Shown here piece after piece: positions 27,726 to 38,630 of a stretch of 64,000 nt of DNA. Source of the DNA: Nereida ignava (GTDB lineage Bacteria > Pseudomonadota > Alphaproteobacteria > Rhodobacterales > Rhodobacteraceae). Below the pieces are notes generated by a model. The model had not been told where the DNA came from, made no database searches, and saw only the letters and a list, made by a program, of their open reading frames with translations. The DNA is taken from assembly GCF_001049735.1 (NCBI RefSeq), contig NZ_CVPC01000005.1, forward strand, positions 124,001 to 188,000, in the 5' to 3' direction. Position numbers and translations under genes: made by a program. How positions within the stretch are numbered: the stretch's first letter is position 1; each line of letters opens with the position of its first letter.

Positions 27726-28829
27726 ATGAGCATGAACAGCTTTGGACATTTGTTCCGCGTGACAACTTGGGGCGAGAGCCACGGCCCTGCCTTGGGTGCT
27801 ACTGTTGACGGCTGCCCACCCCAAGTGCCCGTAACGCCGGAAATGCTTCAACATTGGTTGGACAAGCGCAAACCCGGCCAAAACAAAAACACCACACAAC
27901 GCCAAGAACCGGACGCAGTAGAAATTCTATCTGGCGTTTTCGAGGGCCAAACAACCGGTACGCCAATCCAGCTGATGATCCGCAACACGGATCAACGGTC
28001 GCGCGATTATGGCGATATCGTTGAAAAGTTCCGCCCCGGCCATGCAGATATTACCTATTGGCAAAAATACGGCATCCGCGATTACCGTGGGGGTGGCCGA
28101 TCAAGTGCGCGTGAGACCGCGTCACGAGTTGCTGCGGGTGGTGTCGCGCGTGAGGCGATTAAGGCGATGGCCCCTGATATGTCTGTGACGGGCTACATGG
28201 TTCAGATGGGCGAGAAGAAAATCGATCGCGCAAAGTTTGACTGGGATGCGATTGGGCAAAACGACTTTTGGTGCCCTGATGCGGATGCAGCAAAAGAGTG
28301 GGAAGACTATCTAACATGGTTGCGTAAAGACGATCACAACAGCGTCGGAGCAATCATTGAAGTGGTTGCACGCAATGTTCCCGCTGGCGTTGGTGCGCCT
28401 GTTTACGGCAAACTTGATACAGATTTGGCCGCTGCAATGATGTCGATCAACGCAGTCAAAGGCGTTGAAATTGGTGAGGGGATGGCTGCCGCCGCGCTTA
28501 CCGGACGCGACAATGCAGACGAGATTTTCATGGGCCTGAACGGCCCAGAGTATTCAAGCAATCACGCCGGTGGTATCCTTGGTGGTATCAGCACGGGTCA
28601 AGATGTCGTGGTACGTTTCGCCGTTAAGCCGACTTCCTCCATCTTGTCACCGCGCAAAACAATTACAAAAGCCGGTGAAGAAACCGAGATCATCACCAAG
28701 GGCCGTCACGACCCATGTGTTGGCATCCGTGCGGTTCCTGTCGGCGAAGCCATGATGGCATGTGTGATGCTGGATCATATGCTGCTGCACCGTGGCCAAA
28801 CCGGCGGCAATCGCGGCACAATCGGTTAA
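27726..28829 (+). CDS. aroC: Chorismate synthase
   Basis: A 367-residue FMN-dependent lyase making chorismate from EPSP, the branch point of aromatic amino acid synthesis. The signature regions GESHG near the start, the central RPGHAD and [18 protein letters not shown], and the C-terminal GRHDPCVG are complete. It lies 68 bases after the petABC terminator and is a separate unit. ATG at 27726 or 27732; the first is used. No other shikimate gene lies nearby. Confidence 0.97.
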   Translation: MSMNSFGHLFRVTTWGESHGPALGATVDGCPPQVPVTPEMLQHWLDKRKPGQNKNTTQRQEPDAVEILSGVFEGQTTGTPIQLMIRNTDQRSRDYGDIVEKFRPGHADITYWQKYGIRDYRGGGRSSARETASRVAAGGVAREAIKAMAPDMSVTGYMVQMGEKKIDRAKFDWDAIGQNDFWCPDADAAKEWEDYLTWLRKDDHNSVGAIIEVVARNVPAGVGAPVYGKLDTDLAAAMMSINAVKGVEIGEGMAAAALTGRDNADEIFMGLNGPEYSSNHAGGILGGISTGQDVVVRFAVKPTSSILSPRKTITKAGEETEIITKGRHDPCVGIRAVPVGEAMMACVMLDHMLLHRGQTGGNRGTIG

Positions 28830-28835
28830 GGCAAG

Positions 28836-29228
28836 CTAATCAAGAGACAGTTCCAGCAGTTCCTTAATGGCGCTGTCGTTCATAACTGCGCCCTCAACGC
28901 GGCCAAGCTCGCGGCTTCCACGCAACAGCAAAAGTGTGCCGTTTTGTGTTACCTGCCGTTTCTCAGCCATGCCCGATTCACCGTAAGTATCGTAGTCCAC
29001 AACAATGTAGGTGATCGCCGCGCGTAAAGCTGGATTTTTCTCTTTGAGCATATCAATGATGGACGCATGCCGCGCACAAGCGATACACCAATCGGTCCGA
29101 AAATCGAGTAACACCGTTGCGCCTTGCGACAGCTTATCTCGGTCCAGGCGAGGCTGATATTCAAGACCCCGCGCCTGCACCACGGATGCGGCCAAACACA
29201 AACCCAACGCCACCCACGAAACTTTCAT
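28836..29228 (-). CDS. Exported thioredoxin-fold protein
   Basis: A 130-residue protein with a short signal peptide ending in VQARG, then a thioredoxin fold with a WCIAC redox pair (F-R-T-D-W-C-I-A-C) in the position of the classical CxxC, resembling the C-terminal domain of DsbD. It should be a periplasmic thiol-disulfide protein. Its partner is unknown. It converges on aroC with six bases between the two stops, and lies 12 bases downstream of an EamA-type transporter gene on the same strand, so the two may be cotranscribed. Confidence 0.8.
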   Translation of the reverse strand: MKVSWVALGLCLAASVVQARGLEYQPRLDRDKLSQGATVLLDFRTDWCIACARHASIIDMLKEKNPALRAAITYIVVDYDTYGESGMAEKRQVTQNGTLLLLRGSRELGRVEGAVMNDSAIKELLELSLD

Positions 29229-29240
29229 ACTCGTAACCCT

Positions 29241-30107
29241 CTACTTAGTTTGCTTTGACACCTGCACAGCAAAAATTCCTGCAGCGATAATGGCAACGCC
29301 AAGAACGTCGATCAACCCTATCTGTTCTCCCAGCAAAACTGCTGCCAATGCGACACCAAAAAACGGGTTAAGAAAATGGAAAGTCGCGGCGCGCACAGCA
29401 CCAATCCGGCTGACCAAGACGAACCAAATTACCGTCGCCGCCAAACCGGGCACAAGGGTCGTGTAAACAAATGCGCTGGCAAGAAGCGGGGTGATCGTGA
29501 CATTCCACGTTTCAAAAAGTAGCGCAGGCACCGTAAGCGCGGCAGAGCCTACAAGCATCTGAAGCCCCACAATCATCAGGACCTGCCCACTGGAAACCGC
29601 GTTACGGACCGATAGTGTTGCAACCGTCAGGGACGCCACACCCAGCACACACAGCAAAACACCCCACGGATCAAGCCCGCCGTGCAGCCGTGGCACCATG
29701 ATGACCAGAACACCGACCAGGCCCGTGACCAAGCCAAGCAGCGCAACAATAGGCAGACGCTGGCGCAAAAATACCCACCCAACCAAAGCGACCAAAAGAG
29801 GCATGGTAGACGCGATGATCGCGGCAATAGACGCTTGAACCGTTTGCATTGCGATAAAATTCAGACCCAAATACAGGGCATTTTGGCATAATCCAAAAAC
29901 AACAATCGCGCGCCACTGCGCCTTAGTCAGCCGCCAGCTTTGTTTGAGTAGCAATGCAATGCCAACAGCAACCGTTCCGGAAATGAAGAAACGCAACGAC
30001 AGCGTCATGAGGGGCGGCGCCTCAAGAACGATGATGCGTGCAGATGCAAACGCCGACGACCACATCAGAGCAAAAGACAGCCCCAGAAAAACCGAACGTA
30101 GATCCAC
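29241..30107 (-). CDS. EamA-family (DMT) transporter 2
   Basis: A 288-residue transporter with ten predicted helices in two EamA repeats. A GTG at 30107 is chosen because AGGAG lies nine bases upstream; the reading frame extends further only to a TTG at 30128. The start region lies 35 bases behind the terminator of the HU gene on the same strand. The substrate is unknown, typically an amino acid or metabolite exporter. It is followed by the thioredoxin-like gene. Confidence 0.8.
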   Translation of the reverse strand: MDLRSVFLGLSFALMWSSAFASARIIVLEAPPLMTLSLRFFISGTVAVGIALLLKQSWRLTKAQWRAIVVFGLCQNALYLGLNFIAMQTVQASIAAIIASTMPLLVALVGWVFLRQRLPIVALLGLVTGLVGVLVIMVPRLHGGLDPWGVLLCVLGVASLTVATLSVRNAVSSGQVLMIVGLQMLVGSAALTVPALLFETWNVTITPLLASAFVYTTLVPGLAATVIWFVLVSRIGAVRAATFHFLNPFFGVALAAVLLGEQIGLIDVLGVAIIAAGIFAVQVSKQTK

Positions 30108-30141
30108 GCTACTACACTCCTGATGCAATAGGGCCGAAACT

Positions 30142-30169
30142 AAAAAGGGGCCGCATCATGGCGACCCCT
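30142..30169 (-). terminator. Rho-independent terminator of the HU gene
   Basis: A 9-bp stem with one wobble pair (30046-based numbering avoided: arms at 30146-30154 and 30161-30169, loop of six) is followed on the minus strand by TTTTTA. It lies about 28 bases after the HU stop codon. Confidence 0.85.
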
Positions 30170-30196
30170 CTATTCACGATAAAGTCTGTGGTCGAC

Positions 30197-30484
30197 TTAG
30201 CCGTTAACGCTGTCTTTCAGCGCTTTAGCGATTGTCATTTTGACAACTTTATCCGCATCTTTTTTCAGCATTTCGCCAGTGGCAGGGTTGCGCACCATAC
30301 GCTCTGGACGCTCGCGGCAATAGATTTTGCCAACGCCTGGAAGTGTCACAGCGCCACCAGCACTTACTTCGCGTGTAATAAGCGAAACAACCGCTTCAAG
30401 CGCGCCGCCAGCAGATTTCTTGTCTACGCCCATTTCCTCAGCAAGTGCTGCTACGAGTTGGGTCTTTGTCATTGGTTTCGCCAT
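30197..30484 (-). CDS. HU-family DNA-binding protein
   Basis: A 95-residue nucleoid protein. The dimerising helices are followed by the beta-arm with GVGKIYCRERPERMVRNPATGE, which matches the HU/IHF DNA-gripping arm including R-N-P-A-T-G. A GGAGACC upstream fixes the ATG at 30484. HU and IHF are hard to separate by eye; the arm is HU-like. Monocistronic, with its own terminator. Confidence 0.93.
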   Translation of the reverse strand: MAKPMTKTQLVAALAEEMGVDKKSAGGALEAVVSLITREVSAGGAVTLPGVGKIYCRERPERMVRNPATGEMLKKDADKVVKMTIAKALKDSVNG

Positions 30485-30607
30485 TTTACAGGTCTCCTCA
30501 TTCCGCCCGATTTTGGGCCTCATGGGCGTAATCTAACGGTATATAGTGTCCCCACACAACTCTTTGTGATTGGAAAAACCGCAAAAAACCGCCTTTTTTC
30601 GCCTATT

Positions 30608-32092
30608 TTACAAGAATGCGGTCTCTTCAAAGCTCCGGAGCTTGCGTGAATGGATGCGTTCAAGAGGCATATCGCGCAAGTATTCCATCGCGCGAATACC
30701 AATCATGAGGTGCCGTGCAACCTGAGTTGTGTAGAAATCAGAGGCCATTCCCGGCAATTTCAACTCCCCGTGCAGCGGTTTATCCGAAACGCACAGCAGC
30801 GTCCCATACGGCACACGGAAGCGGAAACCGTTGGCGGCAATTGTTGCACTTTCCATATCAAGCGCGACTGCCCGCGACTGCGAAAGGCGCTGAACGGGAC
30901 CTTCTTGATCGCGCAGTTCCCAGTTACGGTTATCAAGGCTGGCAACCGTTCCTGTGCGCATGATTTGTTTTAGGTCATAGCCTTCAAGCTTCGTGACCTG
31001 CGCTACTGCTTTTTCCAGCGCGATCTGAATTTCGGCCAGCGGTGGAATGGGCACCCAAACAGGCAAATCATCATCCAGCACTTTGTCTTCGCGCAGATAC
31101 GCATGGGCCAGCACAAAGTCGCCCAAGGCTTGGGAATTTCGCAAACCCGCACAGTGACCAACCATTAGCCACGCATGCGGGCGCAGCACTGCGATATGAT
31201 CCGTGGCAGTCTTTGCATTGGACGGACCCACCCCAATATTGACCAAAGTAATCCCACCGCCACCGGCACGCTTAAGATGGTACGTTGGCATCTGCGGCAG
31301 CTTCGCAGGCGGTGTGCAGGCCGTATCGGGGTCCGTAATCACGTCATTACCGGGACCAACAAATGCGGTATAGCCACTTGCAGGATCGCGCAGCATTTCG
31401 CGGGCGTAGGCTTCAAACTCCTCGACGTAAAACTGATAGTTCGTAAACAGGACATGGTTCTGAAAATGACCGGGGTCCGTAGCCGTGTAATGGGAAAGCC
31501 GAGCCAGCGAATAATCCACCCGTTGCGCAGTGAACGGCGCAAGGGGCATTGCCCCATCTTCATAAGTAAAGCCAAGGCCGTTTACGATGTCATCGTTGGT
31601 TGTCGACAAATCTGGAACATCAAAAACATCGCGCAGAGTAAACTTGACCGCCCCGTCTTGGGGGACATTCAGCCCACCTTTGTTAGCGACAGCAAAATGG
31701 ACGGGCATCGGCGTTTGGGACGTTCCAATTTCAACCTCGCCGCCGTGATTGGTCAGCAAAAGATCGATCTGCTGTTCAAGGTAGCTAGCAAACAAATCAG
31801 GCCGCGTCACTGTCGTAGCGTAGATACCTGGACTTGGTACGTGACCAAACGACAGGCGACTGTCCGCCTGCGCGAAGCTTGTCGAATGCAGTCTGATTTC
31901 TGGGTAGAAGGCGCGGAACCGTTGGGTGGGGCTTTCACCAGTCAGACTGGCTTCGAAATGGGCGCACAGAAACTCCACTGCTTCATCATAAAGCGCCCTA
32001 AGTCGGACCACCGCCTCAGCCGCATTTGTAAAGTGCTGCGGCGCACCTTGTTCGGGCGAACATACCGGTAGCATTCTGGTAGGGTCAATCAT
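30608..32092 (-). CDS. amn: AMP nucleosidase
   Basis: About 494 residues. The enzyme splits AMP to adenine and ribose-5-phosphate, tuning adenylate levels. The N-terminal allosteric domain is followed by a phosphorylase-type catalytic domain with GPSNAKTATDHIAVLRPHAWLMVGHCAGLR (nucleoside-binding region) and the C-terminal DMESATIAANGFRFRVPYGTLLCVSDKPLHGE, both typical of Amn. ATG at 32113 or 32092 could start it; neither has a strong ribosome binding site. A gap of 123 bases separates it from HU downstream, and the divergent SDR gene lies 143 bases upstream. Confidence 0.93.
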   Translation of the reverse strand: MIDPTRMLPVCSPEQGAPQHFTNAAEAVVRLRALYDEAVEFLCAHFEASLTGESPTQRFRAFYPEIRLHSTSFAQADSRLSFGHVPSPGIYATTVTRPDLFASYLEQQIDLLLTNHGGEVEIGTSQTPMPVHFAVANKGGLNVPQDGAVKFTLRDVFDVPDLSTTNDDIVNGLGFTYEDGAMPLAPFTAQRVDYSLARLSHYTATDPGHFQNHVLFTNYQFYVEEFEAYAREMLRDPASGYTAFVGPGNDVITDPDTACTPPAKLPQMPTYHLKRAGGGGITLVNIGVGPSNAKTATDHIAVLRPHAWLMVGHCAGLRNSQALGDFVLAHAYLREDKVLDDDLPVWVPIPPLAEIQIALEKAVAQVTKLEGYDLKQIMRTGTVASLDNRNWELRDQEGPVQRLSQSRAVALDMESATIAANGFRFRVPYGTLLCVSDKPLHGELKLPGMASDFYTTQVARHLMIGIRAMEYLRDMPLERIHSRKLRSFEETAFL

Positions 32093-32235
32093 CACTGGTC
32101 CGCCTGTTCTCATTTGTTATACCGTGCAAATCGTTGCACCCGAACTTAGCAACATCAACCAGATTTTCGCGCGTCGCTTAACGTGCCCTGTCCTGCTCAC
32201 TTTCGGACCATTGCGGTGGATCAAGGAGTTTTCAC

Positions 32236-33105
32236 ATGCCGACCCTACTTTCATTTGGCCATGGATTTTCCGCGCGCGCCCTAAGTCGAATTTTGCCCAA
32301 TGACTGGACCGTTTACGGCACCACCCGCACCGAAGAAAAAGCAGAAGTTTTGCGGGCTGCGGGGATCAAGCCAATCATATGGCCCGGCGAGGCACTTGAT
32401 ACCGCTTTGAAAGAGGCGACACACCTGCTGATCAGTGCGGGCCCATCTGCGCAGGGCGATCCGGTTTTGAACACCCTTAAAGACGAGATTAAGGCGCTGG
32501 CACCACGCCTTGAGTGGGCAGGTTACTTATCGACCACAGGGGTTTATGGCGACCATCAAGGGGATTGGGTGGATGAAACTACGGCACTGACGCCCGCCAC
32601 AAAACGCGGGCAACTGCGTGTGAGTGCCGAGGCAGAGTGGCAAAGCATCCCTAGCCTACCGCTTCATATCTTTAGGCTGGCCGGCATTTATGGGCCCGGT
32701 CGTGGCCCTTTTGCCAAGGTCCGCAACGGAACCGCGCGGCGGATCATCAAACAAGGTCAGGTGTTCAGCAGAATTCACGTAGAGGATATTGCGCAGGTGT
32801 TATGGGCATCAATCACGCGTCCGAACATTGGTGCGGTGTACAACCTTTGCGACAATGATCCTGCACCCCCCGAAGACGTTATTGAATACGCAGCGCAATT
32901 GCTTGGCGCACCAGTTCCACCCGCAATCGACTACGAGACAGCAGAAATGACTCCGATGGCGCGCAGCTTTTACGCAGAGTCTAAGAAGGTCTCAAACGAG
33001 CGGATCAAAACGGAGTTGGGCGTTAAACTGAAATACCCAGATTACAAAACCGGCCTACGGGCGCTGTTAAAGTTAGAGCAGGACAGTGCTGCGCAACCAT
33101 TGTAA
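32236..33105 (+). CDS. NAD-binding SDR/epimerase-like protein (YeeZ type)
   Basis: A 289-residue protein with an N-terminal Rossmann region (LLSFGHGFSARALSRIL) and the extended SDR pattern YLSTTGVYGDH and FRLAGIYGPGRG. The usual YxxxK catalytic pair is not obvious, a feature shared with the YeeZ-like group. The C-terminal domain resembles that of UDP-sugar epimerases but no sugar specificity is evident. It starts 16 bases after AAGGAG. The next gene (sodium channel) follows by 46 bases, possibly in the same transcript. Confidence 0.75.
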   Translation: MPTLLSFGHGFSARALSRILPNDWTVYGTTRTEEKAEVLRAAGIKPIIWPGEALDTALKEATHLLISAGPSAQGDPVLNTLKDEIKALAPRLEWAGYLSTTGVYGDHQGDWVDETTALTPATKRGQLRVSAEAEWQSIPSLPLHIFRLAGIYGPGRGPFAKVRNGTARRIIKQGQVFSRIHVEDIAQVLWASITRPNIGAVYNLCDNDPAPPEDVIEYAAQLLGAPVPPAIDYETAEMTPMARSFYAESKKVSNERIKTELGVKLKYPDYKTGLRALLKLEQDSAAQPL

Positions 33106-33151
33106 GCGCCGCATAAGCACACATATCACGTCCAACCAAAGGACCATAATC

Positions 33152-33913
33152 ATGCACCAGTTGACTGTATTTCTTGAGCGCCCACTGACACGCAACATCA
33201 TCATGGGCATTATCATTTTCAACGCAATCTTGTTGGGAATGGAAACGTCAAACGGGCTGATGCAAAACTATGGGACGCTGATCACAACGCTCGATAGCGC
33301 GTGTTTAGCCGTATTCGTAATTGAGTTGCTGGCAAAGCTAGTAGCCTATCGCGGCCGATTTTTTCGGTCGGGCTGGAACTGGTTCGACTTCATTATTGTA
33401 AGCATTTCCCTTGTCCCAGCCGCGCAAGGGCTTAGCGTTTTGCGGGCCATGCGGATCTTGCGAGTGCTGCGCGTCATCACAGTGGCTCCATCGTTGCGAC
33501 GGGTCGTCGAAGGTTTTGTGAACGCACTACCCGGCATGGGCAGTGTCTTTTTGTTGATGGCGCTGATCTTCTACATCAGCGCAGTTATGGCGACCAAGCT
33601 ATTCGCCTCTGCGTTTCCGGAATGGTTCGGCAGCTTATGGCTGTCGCTATATTCACTGTTTCAAATCATGACGCTGGAAAGCTGGTCCATGGGCATCGTG
33701 CGCCCCGTGATGGAGGTCTACCCCTATGCGTGGCTCTTTTTCGTGCCATTCATCATGGTCACCACATTCGCCGTGGTAAACTTAATCGTAGGTCTAGTTG
33801 TGAACTCGATGCAAGAAGCGCACGCAGAAGAAACGAACGCTGTCACAGACGCCTACCGCGATGAAGTTCTTGAGCGGTTAAAGTCAATCGAAGAGCAATT
33901 AAGCAAACGCTAA
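33152..33913 (+). CDS. Voltage-gated sodium channel (NavBac type)
   Basis: A 253-residue channel subunit with six membrane helices that would assemble as a tetramer. S4 carries R98, R101, R104 and R107 at every third position. The pore loop has TLESWSM (174-180), the bacterial Nav selectivity filter and the same as that of the Silicibacter pomeroyi channel. The C-terminal 222-252 region is charged and predicted helical, as in the coiled-coil tail. The inner helix [13 protein letters not shown] is complete. ATG at 33152 begins at the conserved N-terminus. It may help control flagellar behaviour or pH homeostasis in marine cells; that is inference. Its stop interlocks with that of dxs. Confidence 0.92.
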   Translation: MHQLTVFLERPLTRNIIMGIIIFNAILLGMETSNGLMQNYGTLITTLDSACLAVFVIELLAKLVAYRGRFFRSGWNWFDFIIVSISLVPAAQGLSVLRAMRILRVLRVITVAPSLRRVVEGFVNALPGMGSVFLLMALIFYISAVMATKLFASAFPEWFGSLWLSLYSLFQIMTLESWSMGIVRPVMEVYPYAWLFFVPFIMVTTFAVVNLIVGLVVNSMQEAHAEETNAVTDAYRDEVLERLKSIEEQLSKR

Positions 33914-35838
33914 GCGCGTTTGCTATCAAGCTTTGTAATCCCAAGAACATCGAGAACTTTTGCCTCAATGTCTGCTGCATTAAGACCCGCCATCGCGTAC
34001 ATATCCTCGGGGCTGGACTGATCGATAAACGTATCGGGCAACACCATGGAACGGAACTTCAGACCAGTGTCAAAAACAGCCTCATCCGCCAAAAGCTGCG
34101 CAACGTGTGATCCGAAACCACCAACAGCACCTTCTTCGATGGTAAGCAAAGCCTCGTGCTGTTCCGCCAAATCCAAGATCAAGGTGCGATCAAGTGGCTT
34201 TGCAAAACGGGCGTCGGCGACGGTTGGGGTTATGCCACGCGCCGCCAGCGCTTCACAGGCAGCCTCTACTTCCGCCAAGCGGGTCCCGAAAGACAAAATG
34301 GCAACGCGTGCGCCCTCACGGATCATGCGACCCTTACCAATTTCAAGCGCTTCGCCGCGTTCAGGAAGCTCAACCCCAACACCCTCGCCCCGCGGAAAAC
34401 GGAAAGCGATAGGGCCGTCATCATAAGCCGCAGCTGTGGCAACCATATGCACCAACTCTGCCTCATCAGCAGCCGCCATAACGACAAAGTCAGGCAGATT
34501 GCTGAGGTAAGCAACATCAAACGCGCCCGCGTGCGTCGCCCCATCCGCGCCCACAAGCCCTGCGCGATCAATCGCAAAACGAACAGGTAGGCGCTGAATG
34601 GCCACATCATGAACGACCTGATCATAACCGCGCTGTAGGAACGTTGAATACATCGCGCAAAACGGCTTCATGCCGCCCGCCGCGAGAGCCGCTGAAAACG
34701 TAACCCCGTGTTGCTCGGCAATGCCCACATCAAAGCACCGGCTTGGGTAGCGTTCTGCAAATAAGTTCAACCCAGTCCCATCGGGCATCGCGGCGGTTAT
34801 GGCGCAAACTTTATCGTCACGGCTGGCTTCATCGAGAAGGGTTTGTGCGAAAACCTTGGTATAGCTTGGCGCATTGCTGGGTGCCTTTTTCTGCTCGCCT
34901 GTCACAACGTTGAACTTGGAGACACCGTGTCCTTTGTCACGCGCCTGCTCAGCAGGAGCATAGCCTTTACCTTTTTTCGTAATGCAGTGGATCAAGATTG
35001 GGCCAGTCGCGCGGTCATGGACAGTGCGCAACACTGGCAAAAGCTGATCAAGGTCGTGACCATCAATCGGGCCAACATAGGAAAAGCCCAACTGTTCAAA
35101 CAATGTGCCGCCCACAGTCATGTGTTTCAGCATATCTTTCGCGCGCTTCGCCCCTTCGCGGAAAGGTTCCGGCAGCAAACTTACTGCACCTTTTGCGGCG
35201 GACTTAAATTCTTGAAACGGCGCGCCGGCATAAAGCTGGCTTAGGTACGAAGATAGTGCGCCAACAGGCGGCGCAATCGACATCTCGTTGTCGTTCAATA
35301 CAACGATCATGCGTTTCTTCAGATGGCCCGCATTGTTCATCGCTTCAAATGCCATGCCCGCTGACATGGATCCGTCACCAATGACAGCAATTGCATCGCC
35401 ATTTCCTTCGGGCGGGGCGCCCCCTAAATCACGAGCGACCGCAAAGCCAAGTGCAGCAGAAATAGACGTGGAACTGTGGGCCGCACCGAATGGGTCAAAC
35501 GGGGATTCACTGCGCTTTGTGAAACCGCTCAGCCCGTCTTTTTGGCGCAACGTACGGATACGGTCACGACGTCCAGTCAAAACTTTGTGGGGGTAGCATT
35601 GATGACCAACATCCCAGATGATCTTATCTTTCGGGGTGTCAAAAACAGCGTGAAGCGCCACCGTCAACTCAACAACACCAAGGCCGGCACCAAGGTGACC
35701 ACCCGTGACCGATACTGCGCTAATCACCTCAGACCGGACATCATCAGCAAGCTGGTGCAGTTCTGCATCGCTAAGGCTTTTCATATCTGCAGGTGTGCTA
35801 ACGCGGTCCAAAACCGGTGTGTGTGGTCTGTCAGACAT
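33910..35838 (-). CDS. dxs: 1-deoxy-D-xylulose-5-phosphate synthase
   Basis: A 642-residue thiamine-diphosphate enzyme making DXP from pyruvate and glyceraldehyde-3-phosphate, the first step of the MEP isoprenoid pathway. It has the typical [26 protein letters not shown] (TPP/Mg motif), and transketolase-like C-terminal regions. It is the last gene of HDAC-like-xseB-ispA-dxs, with 11 bases from ispA. Its TAG stop overlaps the convergent sodium-channel stop by four bases. Confidence 0.97.
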   Translation of the reverse strand: MSDRPHTPVLDRVSTPADMKSLSDAELHQLADDVRSEVISAVSVTGGHLGAGLGVVELTVALHAVFDTPKDKIIWDVGHQCYPHKVLTGRRDRIRTLRQKDGLSGFTKRSESPFDPFGAAHSSTSISAALGFAVARDLGGAPPEGNGDAIAVIGDGSMSAGMAFEAMNNAGHLKKRMIVVLNDNEMSIAPPVGALSSYLSQLYAGAPFQEFKSAAKGAVSLLPEPFREGAKRAKDMLKHMTVGGTLFEQLGFSYVGPIDGHDLDQLLPVLRTVHDRATGPILIHCITKKGKGYAPAEQARDKGHGVSKFNVVTGEQKKAPSNAPSYTKVFAQTLLDEASRDDKVCAITAAMPDGTGLNLFAERYPSRCFDVGIAEQHGVTFSAALAAGGMKPFCAMYSTFLQRGYDQVVHDVAIQRLPVRFAIDRAGLVGADGATHAGAFDVAYLSNLPDFVVMAAADEAELVHMVATAAAYDDGPIAFRFPRGEGVGVELPERGEALEIGKGRMIREGARVAILSFGTRLAEVEAACEALAARGITPTVADARFAKPLDRTLILDLAEQHEALLTIEEGAVGGFGSHVAQLLADEAVFDTGLKFRSMVLPDTFIDQSSPEDMYAMAGLNAADIEAKVLDVLGITKLDSKRA

Positions 35839-35849
35839 GATCGTTATCC

Positions 35850-36713
35850 TTAATGGCCGCGAGTAATCACAAAACGTGCCGCTTGCTTTAGCGTATCGGC
35901 ATCATCGCCGAAACCCGCAAGGGCGTCGCAGGCTTCATCAACCAGATTAGATGCGCGGGCTTTTGCCCCCTCAAGGCCCAGCAATGAGACGAATGTCGCT
36001 TTGCCTGCGCTTTGATCTTTGCCAACAGCCTTACCAACCGTCGCCGCATCACCTGTGACATCCAACACATCATCAGCGATCTGAAACGCGAGGCCAAGTC
36101 GATCCCCGTAGGTTTGCAAGGCATCTGTTGGGGCCTCTGACATGACCGCACCAGCCATCGCAGACCATTCAATCAGCGCGCCAGTTTTGCCTTTTTGCAA
36201 TGCAATGATCTGATCCAAGGTCAGCGGAATTTGTGCCGTCTCGGCGGCAATGTCTGCAGCCTGCCCACCGACCATCCCTTTAATTCCACTGGCACGTGCG
36301 AGGCTTAGGGACAAATCCAATCGCGCTTGTAAGCTGCACTCAGTCTGGGCAATCAACTCAAACGCCAAAGTCTGCAAAGCGTCACCAGTCAAAACAGCTG
36401 TCGCCTCATCCCACTTCACATGAACGGTCGGGTTCCCTCGGCGTAAATCATCATCATCCATGCAGGGTAAATCATCATGCACCAAAGAATACGCATGCAA
36501 ACATTCAATCGCTGCTGCAGCGTTTCTCGCCTCATTAGGACCAATTCCATGAAGGCGCGCGCTTTCCAAGACCAAAAAGGCGCGCAATGCTTTGCCACCA
36601 CGTGTCGCATAGATCATCGGCTCCGCGATAGCGCTTGCGCAGCCCTTTAACACATCGGCGATACAAGCCTCGGATACTTTTGCCGCATCGCCTAGCGCAG
36701 CCTGAAAGCTCAT
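35850..36713 (-). CDS. ispA: Farnesyl/geranyl diphosphate synthase
   Basis: A 287-residue prenyltransferase. The two aspartate-rich motifs are [14 protein letters not shown] and DDVLDVTGD. The G-K-A-L-R substrate motif is near the start and HSLVHDDLP follows ALVHD-type spacing (here AYSLVHDD). It joins isopentenyl and dimethylallyl units to C10 or C15 chains. Its ATG immediately follows the xseB stop, so translation is coupled. It supplies precursors for quinones and undecaprenyl phosphate. Confidence 0.95.
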   Translation of the reverse strand: MSFQAALGDAAKVSEACIADVLKGCASAIAEPMIYATRGGKALRAFLVLESARLHGIGPNEARNAAAAIECLHAYSLVHDDLPCMDDDDLRRGNPTVHVKWDEATAVLTGDALQTLAFELIAQTECSLQARLDLSLSLARASGIKGMVGGQAADIAAETAQIPLTLDQIIALQKGKTGALIEWSAMAGAVMSEAPTDALQTYGDRLGLAFQIADDVLDVTGDAATVGKAVGKDQSAGKATFVSLLGLEGAKARASNLVDEACDALAGFGDDADTLKQAARFVITRGH

Positions 36714-36956
36714 TTATTCAGCGTCCAGAGGAGTTGTGCCAACAGCAGCGCCATCTGCACTTAACGTAAGCTTGGCCACTTTTTCTTCAGCGGCATTCAG
36801 CTTCGCTTCACAATGTTCTTTTAGTTTTGCTCCGCGCTCATACAGCGCGATGGATGCCTCAAGCTCAACCGAGCCGCTGTCCAATTGGGTCACCACACGC
36901 TCCAATTCGGCAATTGCCTGCTCGAAGCTCATCTCTGCTACTGGTGTCTCGCTCAT
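36714..36956 (-). CDS. xseB: Exodeoxyribonuclease VII small subunit
   Basis: An 80-residue helical protein. [31 protein letters not shown] matches the XseB family domain, which pairs with XseA in a single-strand exonuclease. It overlaps the HDAC-like gene as ATGA and adjoins ispA, the common xseB-ispA-dxs arrangement in Proteobacteria. xseA is not in this window. Confidence 0.95.
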   Translation of the reverse strand: MSETPVAEMSFEQAIAELERVVTQLDSGSVELEASIALYERGAKLKEHCEAKLNAAEEKVAKLTLSADGAAVGTTPLDAE

Positions 36957-37879
36957 TGTCCGCGCTCCATTAAGACTTCAACATGTGCCTTCGCCGACGT
37001 GGCCAAGGCATCAAGATCATAACCGCCCTCGAGGGTCGAGACCACCCGCCCACCACAATATTCATCTGCGATATCGCACAGCTGATGCGTCACCCATGCA
37101 AAATCATCCTCAGATAGATCCATACCAGCAAGCGGATCAGCACTGTGTGCGTCAAAACCCGCTGAAATTAACAACAACTCGGGATTAAAGCGCTTTAGCA
37201 TCGGCAGGACTTGTTCCGTGATGGCCTGCTTGAAAATGGCAGAGCCGGCGCCGCCCGGAAGTGGGACGTTCAAGACGTTATTGTAGGCGCCCGTTTCATG
37301 GGCATGACCCGTACCTGGGTAAAGCGGCATTTGGTGGGTTGAGCAGAATAGAATGCGCGGATCACTCTCGACCAAGTCCTGTGTGCCGTTGCCGTGATGC
37401 ACATCAAAATCAACAATTGCCACACGACTTAGGCCGTGATGGTCAAGCGCATGTTTCGCAGCAATGGCGACCGAACCAAACAGACAAAACCCCATTGGTG
37501 TTTCGCGTTCAGCATGGTGACCAGGTGGGCGGACCGCGGCGAATACATTTTGCACATCGCCCCCCAAGACCATATCAACAGCCTTAACATTTGCACCCGC
37601 AGCCCGCAGCGCCGCGCCAAGCGAGCCGACCGACATATGCGTGTCCGCATCAAGAGAGGTCCAGCCGCTATCAGGTGCAGATTGTCGAATGGCAGTGACA
37701 TGCGATTTGGGATGTGCGCGCAACAAATCGTCATCGGCCGCAAACGGAGCAGGCACCCGCACCAAATCAAGACCATCCAGCGCACTCAGCACCGCATCAA
37801 GCCGCGCAACTTGTTCGGGGTGGCCCGGAGGCGTGACATGCTCAAGGCATTCGGGGTGGGTGATCAATGCTGTGGCCAT
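36953..37879 (-). CDS. Histone-deacetylase-family (acetoin utilisation-like) hydrolase
   Basis: A 308-residue zinc hydrolase of the arginase/deacetylase fold. RPPGHHAER gives the paired active-site histidines, [12 protein letters not shown] supplies zinc ligands and a further histidine, and [12 protein letters not shown] adds the last aspartate. Family members deacetylate acetylated lysines or polyamines; the substrate cannot be assigned. GGAGGAGC precedes the ATG at 37879. It heads the xseB-ispA-dxs operon, overlapping xseB by four bases. Confidence 0.9.
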   Translation of the reverse strand: MATALITHPECLEHVTPPGHPEQVARLDAVLSALDGLDLVRVPAPFAADDDLLRAHPKSHVTAIRQSAPDSGWTSLDADTHMSVGSLGAALRAAGANVKAVDMVLGGDVQNVFAAVRPPGHHAERETPMGFCLFGSVAIAAKHALDHHGLSRVAIVDFDVHHGNGTQDLVESDPRILFCSTHQMPLYPGTGHAHETGAYNNVLNVPLPGGAGSAIFKQAITEQVLPMLKRFNPELLLISAGFDAHSADPLAGMDLSEDDFAWVTHQLCDIADEYCGGRVVSTLEGGYDLDALATSAKAHVEVLMERGQ

Positions 37880-37919
37880 GATCGCTCCTCCATTTTTTGG
37901 TGTTTCGAATGGGCGTATG

Positions 37920-38630
37920 TTAGTCTGGTGCCAACATGTAACCGGCACCGCGCACAGTTTGTAGATACCGCGGCTGTTTTGGATCGGCCTCAATCTTGCG
38001 ACGCAAACGCGTGATTTGCACGTCAACCGCGCGCTCTTGGGCCTTGCCCCCGTCTTTGCCACTGTCACGACCAAGATCTTCGACCAGTTTGATACGGCTG
38101 ATCGGCTCAGAAGGCTGGGCGCTAAAGATTTTCATCAACTGAACCTCGGTTGCGGTTAAGCGAACCACCTCATCGCCACGGCGCAACTCGGTGCGGTCAA
38201 TGTCATAACGGCAAGGTCCAAGGTGCAACACTTTTGGCAAGCTATCCGACATCGTATCCGAGGGCATCCGACGTAAGATCGCGTTTATCCGCAGCAATAG
38301 TTCTTTAGGCTCAAACGGCTTTGCCAAGTAGTCATCCGCGCCAGCTTCAAGACCCGCGATGCGGTCGTCCGTTTCGCCTTTGGCTGTCAGCAATAGAATT
38401 GGCGTCTGCAGCGTCTCGCGCAAATTCCGTGTGAGACTAATGCCATCTTCCCCCGGCATCATGATGTCCAGCACGATCAGATCAAACTCAAGCCCCGCCA
38501 ACACACGGCGCGCGTGTGCGGCATCACGGGCCGCACTGACCAAAAAGCCGTTCTTCATCAGAAACTTTTGGAGCAGCCCACGAATACGCTCGTCATCATC
38601 AACAATCAGCAGGTGGGCTTCGTTTTCCAT
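37920..38630 (-). CDS. petR: OmpR-family response regulator, PetR-like
   Basis: A 236-residue two-component regulator. The receiver domain has the acidic pocket DDD near residue 11, the phospho-acceptor in [11 protein letters not shown] and K in AKPFEPKE. A winged-helix output domain follows ([33 protein letters not shown]). Its ATG overlaps the stop of the MarR-type gene. The pair petP-petR in Rhodobacter capsulatus is needed for expression of bc1 complex genes; here it lies about 10 kb from petABC in the opposite orientation. The name is by analogy; no cognate kinase is nearby. Confidence 0.82.
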   Translation of the reverse strand: MENEAHLLIVDDDERIRGLLQKFLMKNGFLVSAARDAAHARRVLAGLEFDLIVLDIMMPGEDGISLTRNLRETLQTPILLLTAKGETDDRIAGLEAGADDYLAKPFEPKELLLRINAILRRMPSDTMSDSLPKVLHLGPCRYDIDRTELRRGDEVVRLTATEVQLMKIFSAQPSEPISRIKLVEDLGRDSGKDGGKAQERAVDVQITRLRRKIEADPKQPRYLQTVRGAGYMLAPD

